Part shown: piece by piece, positions 1 through 4,922 of the stretch
How positions within the stretch are numbered: position 1 is the first letter of the stretch
How the letters are laid out: the number at the start of each line of letters is the position of its first letter
NCBI GenBank assembly: GCA_030647705.1
Contig: JAUSJJ010000093.1
Span: forward strand, 1 to 6,103
Direction of reading: 5' to 3'
DNA length: 6,103 nt
DNA from: Dehalococcoidia bacterium
GTDB lineage: Bacteria > Chloroflexota > Dehalococcoidia > JAUSJJ01
Program-made: the position numbers and the translations under genes
The notes under the pieces: generated by a model
Databases searched by the model: none
What the model saw: the letters and a program-made list of their open reading frames with translations, nothing else
What the model was told of the DNA's origin: nothing

Positions 1-39
1 TGAATGGCGGCCTGGCGTTCCCAGGGGAGTACTCCATCC

Positions 40-69
40 TTGACAAGCTTTTCCGCTTTCGTATATTAT
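40..69 (+). promoter_or_regulatory. sigma70-type promoter for gcvH
   Basis: A perfect -35 hexamer TTGACA lies at 40-45. It is followed by TATATT at 62-67 (16-bp spacer, 5 of 6 consensus) overlapping TATTAT at 64-69 (18-bp spacer, 5 of 6). Transcription would start near position 75, giving a leader of about 65 nt before the GTG at 141. The leader start can form either of two exclusive 4-bp hairpins (70-81, or 78-90), which are too small to call a regulator. I see no glycine riboswitch pattern. The TGA at 1-3 could be the stop of an upstream gene, but nothing else of such a gene is in the window. Confidence 0.75.
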
Positions 70-140
70 GGGCTCAAGCCCGTCCTGGGCGCAGAAGCCA
101 GCCTTGGGAGGAAGCGAAAACCACTTTTGGGGAGGCAGCA

Positions 141-527
141 GTGAATCCTAAGGACCTAAAGTACAGCAAGGACCAGACCTGGGTAAGAGTCGCCGGGGAT
201 GAGGGGACCATCGGCATTACGGACTACGCTCAGAAGCAGCTTGGCTCCGTGCTCTTTGTCGAGGTGAAACAACCGGGGGAGCAGGTGAAGCAAGGCCAGC
301 CCTGCGGCACTATCGAATCGGACAAGGCGACGTCCGATATCGTGTGCCCGGTCAGCGGAGAGGTGGTTGCCGTGAATAGCGATGCCATCGAAGCGCCGGA
401 GTCAGTCAACCAGGCCCCCTACGAGGCGGGATGGCTGCTCAAAGTCAGGCTGGCCGATAAGGGCGAGCTGGGAAAGCTGCTTTCGGCCACCGACTTCGAG
501 GCATTACTGTCCACGCTGCAGAAGTAG
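141..527 (+). CDS. gcvH: glycine cleavage system H protein (lipoyl carrier)
   Basis: This 128-residue protein matches the usual GcvH length (about 125-130) and is a single lipoyl/biotinyl-like fold. GcvH carries the aminomethyl group from the P protein to the T protein on a lipoyl-lysine and is re-oxidised by the L protein, in the cytoplasm. In lipoate-synthesising Gram-positive bacteria it can also relay octanoyl/lipoyl groups to other enzymes. Visible landmarks are the GITDYAQKQLG segment (25-35), the lipoyl hairpin with Lys62 in ESDKATSD (59-66), and PVSGEVVAVN (70-79), followed by an NQAPYEAGWLLKV segment typical of the family. The GTG start is supported by GGGGAGG (129-135), 5 nt upstream. 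The sequence before the lysine is odd: GcvH usually reads ESVKA, whereas ESDKA is closer to E2 acyltransferase lipoyl domains. An LbpA-type lipoate-binding protein of the sHdr sulfur-oxidation pathway is a less likely alternative, as no hdr genes are visible. The next gene is a probable octanoyltransferase that would modify this protein. Confidence 0.93.
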   Translation: MNPKDLKYSKDQTWVRVAGDEGTIGITDYAQKQLGSVLFVEVKQPGEQVKQGQPCGTIESDKATSDIVCPVSGEVVAVNSDAIEAPESVNQAPYEAGWLLKVRLADKGELGKLLSATDFEALLSTLQK

Positions 528-554
528 AGCGGCAAACGGGACTGAAGTTAACAT

Positions 555-608
555 AACTCCTTTATCTGCCCGTCGCTGCGGAGCTTGAATCGGGCGGGCA
601 AGGGAGTT
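555..608 (+). repeat. 14-bp bulged stem-loop between gcvH and lipM
   Basis: Positions 555-562 pair with 601-608 (eight pairs, one of them T561-G602 wobble). After a 4-nt bulge (563-566), positions 567-572 pair with 595-600 (six GC-rich pairs). The loop is 22 nt (573-594) and contains a possible 3-bp inner hairpin (575-584). The structure ends 8 nt before the lipM ribosome site AAGGAG (617-622). There is no T-run after it, so it does not look like a standard intrinsic terminator. It could be an mRNA processing or stability element, or a translational or attenuation control of lipM. Pairing was found by eye and no folding energy was computed. Confidence 0.5.
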
Positions 609-616
609 TCTGCTGC

Positions 617-633
617 AAGGAGCATCCCTTGTG
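617..633 (+). promoter_or_regulatory. ribosome site and alternative starts of lipM
   Basis: AAGGAG at 617-622 is followed by two adjacent in-frame starts, GTG (631) and ATG (634). The spacing is 8 nt to the GTG and 11 nt to the ATG, so the GTG is slightly better placed. The choice changes the protein by one residue only (275 or 274 aa). Confidence 0.6.
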
Positions 634-1458
634 ATGAACGGGTGGAGGCTGATTCTCAGCGGCCGCGCCTCGGGCAGCTTCAACATGGCCCTCGATGAAG
701 CGATCATGCAATGCTTCCGGAAGGGCGCTCCTCCCACGCTCCGGCTCTACGGCTGGTCCCCGGCCTGTGTTTCCGTTGGCTATTTTCAGTCGGTGGACAG
801 GGACATCGATATGGAGGGTTGCCGGCGGCTTGGCATAGACGTGGTGCGTAGACCGACCGGCGGCCGGGCCATCCTGCACGATGACGAGCTCACCTATTCC
901 GTCGCCGGCAGCCTGGACGATCCTCATCTCTCAGGGTCTGTGAACCAGTCCTACCGCAAGATCGCCGCTGCTATCGCCGAAGGGCTCAGCATCATGGGCG
1001 TCGAGGTTGAGGAGTGGGGTACGGCGCCGGGCCCGTGGGGGAGGGCAGAGACGGGCGCATGTTTTGGGGCCGTTTGGGGGCATGAGCTTTCGGTAGGCGG
1101 TCGCAAGCTGGTCGCCAGCGCCCAGACCCGCCGGGGCGGCGTGGTGCTGCAGCATGGGAGCATACTTCTGGGCGTCGACTTGAGCGGGCTGGCTTCTGTG
1201 CTGAAGACGGGGGACAAGCGTTCGATGGAGTCCACCCTGCGTTCCAGGTTGACGACGCTCTCGGAATTACTGGGCCGGCGGGTGGACGCAAAAGAAGCCG
1301 CTGCCGCCCTTCAATTGGGGTTCGAGCGGGCCCTGGGAGTGGCGCTGGAGGAGGGGCAGCCCACCGACGAGGAGATGGCTTTGGCTGCCAGCCTCATGAC
1401 CGAGAAGTACGGCAAACCGGCCTGGAATCTGGCGAGGGCCGCTCGGGGAATGGGATAG
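631..1458 (+). CDS. lipM: LipM-like octanoyltransferase (BPL/LplA/LipB family)
   Basis: The enzyme probably moves octanoate from octanoyl-ACP to the lipoyl lysine of GcvH, the first step of lipoate assembly before LipA inserts sulfur. Family motifs seen are NMALDEAI (18-25), RRPTGGRAILHDDELTYS (73-90), and a block with Cys144 (GACFG), Lys159 (GRKLVASAQT) and LQHGSILL (173-180). A cysteine just before the GRK-SAQ block is the hallmark of LipM (Cys150 in Bacillus subtilis) rather than of ATP-dependent LplA. The length of 275 aa is close to LipM (about 278 in B. subtilis) and there is no LplA-style accessory domain. Position 103 nt after gcvH fits a carrier and its modifying enzyme. LipL (GcvH-to-E2 amidotransferase) and lipoate-protein ligase are the alternatives. 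The family assignment is firm, while the LipM subtype is inferred from motifs. No promoter of its own is clear, so it may be read through from gcvH. Confidence 0.82.
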   Translation: MMNGWRLILSGRASGSFNMALDEAIMQCFRKGAPPTLRLYGWSPACVSVGYFQSVDRDIDMEGCRRLGIDVVRRPTGGRAILHDDELTYSVAGSLDDPHLSGSVNQSYRKIAAAIAEGLSIMGVEVEEWGTAPGPWGRAETGACFGAVWGHELSVGGRKLVASAQTRRGGVVLQHGSILLGVDLSGLASVLKTGDKRSMESTLRSRLTTLSELLGRRVDAKEAAAALQLGFERALGVALEEGQPTDEEMALAASLMTEKYGKPAWNLARAARGMG

Positions 1459-1494
1459 ATAGGCGGTCTCTGCCATTCGGGCGCCCCGCGAAAC

Positions 1495-1574
1495 TGTCAT
1501 TCCGGCCTCCGAGCCGGAATCCAGGGTCGGCGGCGAGCAAATGTTCCTGGATTCCCGCTTTCGCGGGAACGACA
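1495..1574. repeat. 80-bp compound inverted repeat (MITE/dRS3-like)
   Basis: The two ends are near-perfect inverted copies: TGTCATTCC (1495-1503) against GGAACGACA (1566-1574), with one mismatch. Each arm is also a hairpin. The left arm pairs ATTCCGGC (1499-1506) with GCCGGAAT (1513-1520) over a 6-nt loop. The right arm pairs TTCCCGC (1552-1558) with GCGGGAA (1563-1569) over a TTTC loop. GGAATCCAGG (1516-1525) and CCTGGATTCC (1546-1555) are perfect inverted copies around a 20-nt centre. Repeats of the form ATTCCC-N8-GGGAAT are known as dispersed elements (for example neisserial dRS3), and similar sequences recur in many bacteria. Nothing here encodes a transposase, and no clear target duplication flanks it. 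As RNA it could also stop or protect the lipM transcript. Confidence 0.8.
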
Positions 1575-1682
1575 CTGCGCCTAAGTTAGCGCTTATGGGG
1601 AGATACCCTCAGCATGCGCAAACATACCTCTAGTGGGATGAGGTAACTGAGGCCAGACCTCCTGCTCCCGCCGAACACGACG
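1575..1682. other. non-coding stretch with weak dyads
   Basis: No convincing gene or RNA lies between the repeat and the etf promoter. The only structure is small: TACCTC (1625-1630) pairs with GAGGTA (1640-1645) over a 9-nt loop, and GAGG (1649-1652) pairs with CCTC (1658-1661). Their position upstream of the -35 box would suit an operator, but the short arms make chance likely. Confidence 0.3.
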
Positions 1683-1711
1683 TTGACATTGGCGCTGGCT
1701 AGTGATAAATT
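1683..1711 (+). promoter_or_regulatory. extended -10 promoter for the etfBA operon
   Basis: TTGACA (1683-1688) is a perfect -35 box. After 17 bp comes TAAATT (1706-1711, 4 of 6 consensus), preceded by TGA (1703-1705), which makes an extended -10 (TGnTAAATT). A start near 1718 leaves a leader of about 42 nt. The etfB ribosome site AGGAGG (1745-1750) is 9 nt before its ATG. Confidence 0.7.
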
Positions 1712-1759
1712 TTACCAAGTGTTGCGGATGCTTTGTTCAGAGCCAGGAGGAAGTGATCG

Positions 1760-2560
1760 ATGAACATCGTCGTGTGCGTCAAGCAGGTGCCTGACCCAGA
1801 GACCCCTCCTTCCAGCTTCAAGATAGACTCGGTGGCCAATCGCGTTATGCCTGCTGCAGGCGTGCCTCCTGTGATCAGTCCCTTCGATGAGCACGCGGTG
1901 GAGGCGGCTCTGAGGATCAAGGATGCTAAGGGCGCCAAAGTCACGGTCATTTCGATGGGCAAAGACCTGGTTATGGATGTGGTCAAGAAGCCCCTGTCCA
2001 TGGGCGCCGACGAGCTGATACTGCTTCAGGATGAGGCCTTCGAGGGCGGTGACAGCTTCACCACTGCGTACGCGCTTTCGATGGCCATCAAGAAGACAGG
2101 CCAATACGACTTGATACTCTGCGGCAGGCAGGCCGCTGACTGGGATGTGGGGCAGGTGGGCCTGGGCATCGCTGAGTTGCTGGGAATACCGAGCGTCGCT
2201 CCGGTCAAGAAGGTCGAGGCGCTCGATGGACGGGTCAAGGTGGAGCGGGTGGTCCCCGATGGCTACGAAGTCATCGAGGTGCCGATGCCTGCGGTAGTGA
2301 CCATAAGCAACGAATTGGGTGAGCCCCGTTATGCCACAATGAAGGGGATCATGGCGGCGGCGCGAAAGAAGCCCACCGTCTGGACCTCACAGGATATCGG
2401 CGCCGAAGCTTCCAAGATAGGCAAGGCCGGCAGCCGCATCAAGTTGCTCAAGCTGTTCATTCCGGTGCGAGAGGTGAAGTGCGTGATGGCGGAGGGGGAG
2501 TCTATCGAAGAGGCGGCGGCAGACCTGGCGCTGAAGATGAGGGCAGCCAAAATCATCTAG
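1760..2560 (+). CDS. etfB: electron transfer flavoprotein, beta subunit
   Basis: EtfB pairs with EtfA to form a soluble flavoprotein that takes electrons from dehydrogenases such as acyl-CoA dehydrogenases and passes them to a quinone oxidoreductase or another acceptor. The 266-aa length is normal. Landmarks are the start MNIVVCVKQVPD (1-12), SPFDEHAVEAALRIK (40-54), CGRQAADWDVGQVG (121-134), the family signature stretch VERVVPDGYEVIEVPMPAVVT (161-181, in two parts VERVVPDGYE and VIEVPMPAVVT), and EPRYATMKGIM (188-198). In human ETF-beta the last segment is the recognition loop with Leu195; Met194 aligns with it here. DWDVGQ replaces the commoner DGDTGQ near the nucleotide site, so whether beta holds AMP or a second FAD cannot be decided. 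It begins a probable operon with etfA and a class V aminotransferase. No dehydrogenase partner or quinone oxidoreductase gene is in view. Confidence 0.93.
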   Translation: MNIVVCVKQVPDPETPPSSFKIDSVANRVMPAAGVPPVISPFDEHAVEAALRIKDAKGAKVTVISMGKDLVMDVVKKPLSMGADELILLQDEAFEGGDSFTTAYALSMAIKKTGQYDLILCGRQAADWDVGQVGLGIAELLGIPSVAPVKKVEALDGRVKVERVVPDGYEVIEVPMPAVVTISNELGEPRYATMKGIMAAARKKPTVWTSQDIGAEASKIGKAGSRIKLLKLFIPVREVKCVMAEGESIEEAAADLALKMRAAKII

Positions 2561-2598
2561 GCTTTGAATCCCGTGGGCAACAACATGGAGGTGGACTC

Positions 2599-3600
2599 AT
2601 GGCAGAATACAAAGGAGTCCTGATCTGCGGTGAGGTGGCGGACGGTAAACTGGCCGCCATAAGCCAGGAACTGCTCTACGCCGGGCGGCAGCTTGCCAAC
2701 GCCCTCGGGGTGGAGCTTTCGGCGGCTCTGGTGGGCAGTGGCGTCAACGGCCTTTCCCGTGAAATGGTCGCTTTGGGCGCTGACAAGGTCTATGTGGTTG
2801 ATGATCCGCTGCTCAAGGACTATCAAGGCGATTCCTACGTGCCCGTGTTGGAGAAGCTGTGTCAGAAGGTGATGCCCGAGATTGTGCTTGTGGGGCAGAC
2901 CTCGATGGGGCGTGACCTGGCCCCTCGGCTGGCCTTCCGGCTGGGCACCGTGGCGGCGATGGACTGCGTACTGCTGGGGATCGATCCCCAGAGCAAGCTC
3001 CTGATCCAGACGCGGCCCGTCTACGGTGGCAGCGCTCTGGCCACGTTTGTCACTGAATCCGCCCGCCCTCAGATGGCGACCGTGCGGGTGAAGGCTATGT
3101 CTCAGGCGGAACGCGATGATTCCAGGAAGGGTGAGGTCATCCCCTTCGCCGCCGGGCTGCAGGCTTCGGACTTGAGGGCGAAAGTGGTGAACAAGGTCAA
3201 GGAAGAGGTTGCCGGCGTCAAGCTGGAAGACGCCAAGGTCATTGTGAGCGGCGGGCGTGGCGTCGGCGGCTCGGAGAGCTTCAGCTACTTGAATGACCTT
3301 GCCAAGGTGCTGGGGGCTGCGGTGGGCGCCAGCCGTCCACCTTGCGATTCCGGCTGGGTGCCTTCGTCTGTGCAGGTGGGATTGACCGGCAAGATCGTCA
3401 CCCCTGACCTCTATATCGCGGTGGCCATCTCCGGCTCCAGCCAGCACCTGGCGGGCTGCTCCGGCAGCAAGTGCATCGTCGCCATAAACAAAGACCCCGA
3501 GGCGAACATCTTCAAAGTGGCCCAGTTCGGGCTGGTCGGAGACTACAGGAAAGTGCTGCCGGCATTCGCTCAGAAGTGCAAGGAGTTGATGAGCGGTTAG
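2599..3600 (+). CDS. etfA: electron transfer flavoprotein, alpha subunit
   Basis: EtfA binds the electron-carrying FAD and forms the heterodimer with EtfB. The frame is open further upstream, but the ATG at 2599 is chosen because GGAGG (2587-2591) sits 7 nt before it and the protein then starts as the family does, [13 protein letters not shown]. That gives 333 aa, a normal length. The N-terminal Rossmann-like domain covers roughly residues 4-205. The C-terminal FAD domain shows SGGRGVGG (217-224), [11 protein letters not shown] (245-255), QVGLTGKIV (259-267), [16 protein letters not shown] (271-286) and [11 protein letters not shown] (296-306). SGSSQH departs from the family signature, where a hydrophobic residue (often SGAIQH) precedes QH; Gln and His283 are kept. 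The gap to etfB is 38 nt and the next gene follows after 15 nt, so all three are probably one transcript. Confidence 0.94.
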   Translation: MAEYKGVLICGEVADGKLAAISQELLYAGRQLANALGVELSAALVGSGVNGLSREMVALGADKVYVVDDPLLKDYQGDSYVPVLEKLCQKVMPEIVLVGQTSMGRDLAPRLAFRLGTVAAMDCVLLGIDPQSKLLIQTRPVYGGSALATFVTESARPQMATVRVKAMSQAERDDSRKGEVIPFAAGLQASDLRAKVVNKVKEEVAGVKLEDAKVIVSGGRGVGGSESFSYLNDLAKVLGAAVGASRPPCDSGWVPSSVQVGLTGKIVTPDLYIAVAISGSSQHLAGCSGSKCIVAINKDPEANIFKVAQFGLVGDYRKVLPAFAQKCKELMSG

Positions 3601-3615
3601 TACCGAGGAGGAAGA

Positions 3616-4713
3616 ATGAAGTCCATACAGTTACGCATCCCTGGCCCCACGCCGTGCCCCCCGGACGTACTCGAGGCAACCGGCAAGCAGATGATCAATC
3701 ACCGGGGTCCTGAATTCGCAGCGATGGTCAATAAGATCACGGTGCGTCTGAAGGAGTTCTATCAGACCAAGAACGATGTGTTCATCCTGACCGGATCGGG
3801 CACCGGCTCCATGGAAGCGGCCATAGTTAATGTGCTTTCGCCGGGCGATAAGGTGCTCAGCGTATCGAACGGCGAATTCGGCGACCGGTTTGGTTCCATG
3901 GCTGGGACCTTTGGCGCCAACGTCACCAAACTGAACTTCGAGCATGGCCTGGTGGTAGATCCGGACAAAGTGAAGCAGGCGTTGCAGGCAGACCCGGGCA
4001 TCGAGGCGGTGCTGGTAACTCATAATGAGACGTCCACCGGCGTCACCAACGACCTGGCGACCATCAGCAAGATCGTGAAGGGCGCCGGCAAGCTGCTTAT
4101 CGTGGATGGCATCAGCAGCGTAGGCTCCATTGATCTCCCCACCGACGCCTGGGGCTGCGACGTGGTGGTCACCGGCTCCCAGAAGGGATGGATGGTGCCG
4201 CCGGGGCTCGCCTTCATCAGCATGAGCCAGGAGGCTTGGAAGGCGCACGCTACCGCCAGGATGCCGCGTTTCTACTGGGACGTCACCCGCGCCAAGAAGA
4301 TGCTCGAAAAGGGGCAGACTCCCTGGACTCCGGCGGTCTCGATATTCTTTGCGCTGGAAGTAGCCCTCGAGGACATTGCAAAGGAAGGGTTCTCCAATGT
4401 CATCGCCCGGCACGCCAGAGTGGCCCGGAAGGCGCGCAGCGATGCGAAATCCCTCGGCCTTTCCCTCCTCGTCGCTGACGAGTCCTACGCGTCGAACACG
4501 GTGACTGCAATCAAGTCTCCGGAGGGGGTAGACTGCTCCAAGCTGCTCAAGCTTCTCCAAGAAGAATACGGAGTGGTGCTTTCTGGCGGCCAGGGAAGCC
4601 TCACCGGCAAGATCTTCCGCATCGGACATCTGGGTTGGGTGAACGAGGCCGACATAGCAGAGGTGACCAAGGCGCTCAAGTTGGCATTGCCGAAGGTCGG
4701 TTTCAAAGTCTAG
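3616..4713 (+). CDS. class V PLP aminotransferase (serine-pyruvate / alanine-glyoxylate / phosphoserine type)
   Basis: This 365-aa fold-type I, PLP-dependent transaminase belongs to the serine-pyruvate/alanine-glyoxylate family, sometimes mislabelled as a soluble hydrogenase subunit. Seen in order are PGPTPCP (9-15), NHRGPEF (28-34), SGTGSMEAA (61-69, phosphate-binding turn), THNETSTG (135-142), Asp164 in VDGISSVGS (the residue expected to hold the PLP ring nitrogen), Lys190 in TGSQKGWMVPPG (Schiff-base lysine), TPWTPAV (235-241), and the substrate arginine region FRIGHLG (334-340). All key residues are present. With serA just downstream, the likely role is phosphohydroxypyruvate to phosphoserine using glutamate, standing in for SerC, as proposed for similar enzymes in Thermotoga and methanogens. 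Glyoxylate-to-glycine or serine-pyruvate transamination is equally allowed by the sequence. The ribosome site GAGGAGG (3605-3611) is only 4 nt from the ATG, and the 15-nt gap after etfA suggests coupled translation. Confidence 0.88.
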   Translation: MKSIQLRIPGPTPCPPDVLEATGKQMINHRGPEFAAMVNKITVRLKEFYQTKNDVFILTGSGTGSMEAAIVNVLSPGDKVLSVSNGEFGDRFGSMAGTFGANVTKLNFEHGLVVDPDKVKQALQADPGIEAVLVTHNETSTGVTNDLATISKIVKGAGKLLIVDGISSVGSIDLPTDAWGCDVVVTGSQKGWMVPPGLAFISMSQEAWKAHATARMPRFYWDVTRAKKMLEKGQTPWTPAVSIFFALEVALEDIAKEGFSNVIARHARVARKARSDAKSLGLSLLVADESYASNTVTAIKSPEGVDCSKLLKLLQEEYGVVLSGGQGSLTGKIFRIGHLGWVNEADIAEVTKALKLALPKVGFKV

Positions 4714-4742
4714 CAGGCAGGGCTGCGCTGATAGCCAATATA

Positions 4743-4768
4743 GCAGAGGGGCCGAAAGGCCCCTTTGC
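4743..4768 (+). terminator. intrinsic terminator hairpin after the etf-aminotransferase operon
   Basis: An 11-bp stem, 4743-4753 against 4758-4768 with one G-T wobble, is closed by a stable GAAA tetraloop (4754-4757); its core is GGGGCC/GGCCCC. It lies 30 nt after the aminotransferase stop. The TTT is within the descending arm and only a short ATTT follows, so the T-tract is weak and termination may be partial. Confidence 0.7.
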
Positions 4769-4792
4769 CTGATTTCGCCAATAGTATAGAAT
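4765..4792 (+). promoter_or_regulatory. possible serA promoter
   Basis: TTGCCT (4765-4770, 4 of 6) and TAGAAT (4787-4792, 5 of 6) are 16 bp apart. The -35 element would overlap the foot of the terminator hairpin. A start near 4799 would leave a leader of about 120 nt. The match is modest, and TATGTT (4793-4798) is another -10 candidate. Confidence 0.35.
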
Positions 4793-4794
4793 AT

Positions 4795-4877
4795 GTTACA
4801 TCGTTCAGCGTAACTCTTCGCGATTGTTTGATTTGTCCCGTGAGACAACAGTGGGTTGGGGGGGCTGCAACCGGGGG
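4795..4877 (+). promoter_or_regulatory. serA leader with small dyads and a G-rich hairpin
   Basis: Three dyads occur. GTTAC (4795-4799) matches GTAAC (4810-4814), TTGTC (4833-4837) matches GACAA (4844-4848), and GGTTG (4854-4858) matches CAACC (4868-4872). The loop of the last hairpin contains most of a G7 run (4858-4864). With GGG at 4853-4855 and GGGGG at 4873-4877 there are enough G-tracts for a quadruplex, though one loop would be 8 nt. I recognise no known riboswitch or T-box. An operator or leader control of serA is possible but unproven. Confidence 0.3.
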
Positions 4878-4907
4878 CGCCTATTTCCTGAGCAATAAGT
4901 TCACAAA

Positions 4908-4922
4908 AAGGGGAACATCATG
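4908..4922 (+). promoter_or_regulatory. ribosome site deciding the serA start
   Basis: AAGGGGA (4908-4914) is 5 nt before the ATG at 4920. It lacks the GGAGG core of the other genes here, so initiation may be weaker. The start is still favoured because the protein then begins MAKILVADPI, as the family does. Confidence 0.6.

Noticed and set aside
70..140. Possible glycine riboswitch ahead of gcvH
   Set aside because: The leader is only about 65 nt and shows just two exclusive 4-bp hairpins; I cannot see the conserved glycine aptamer core.
1267..1575. Minus-strand open frame whose N-terminus reads MSFPRKRESR
   Set aside because: The N-terminal peptide is the translation of the 80-bp inverted repeat, a well-known source of spurious small proteins, and the rest is antisense to lipM.
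2479..2598. Upstream extension of etfA by 40 codons
   Set aside because: It overlaps the end of etfB, is low-complexity Gly/Arg, and the ATG at 2599 has a GGAGG site and the family N-terminus.
2557..3447. Minus-strand open frame of 296 codons opposite etfA
   Set aside because: It is a shadow of a clear EtfA gene; the product is rich in His, Gly and Arg with no domain.
3631..4848. Minus-strand open frame of 405 codons opposite the aminotransferase
   Set aside because: The + strand frame has a full set of PLP-enzyme motifs and a ribosome site. The antisense product has no recognisable motifs and is best explained by GC-biased codon use.
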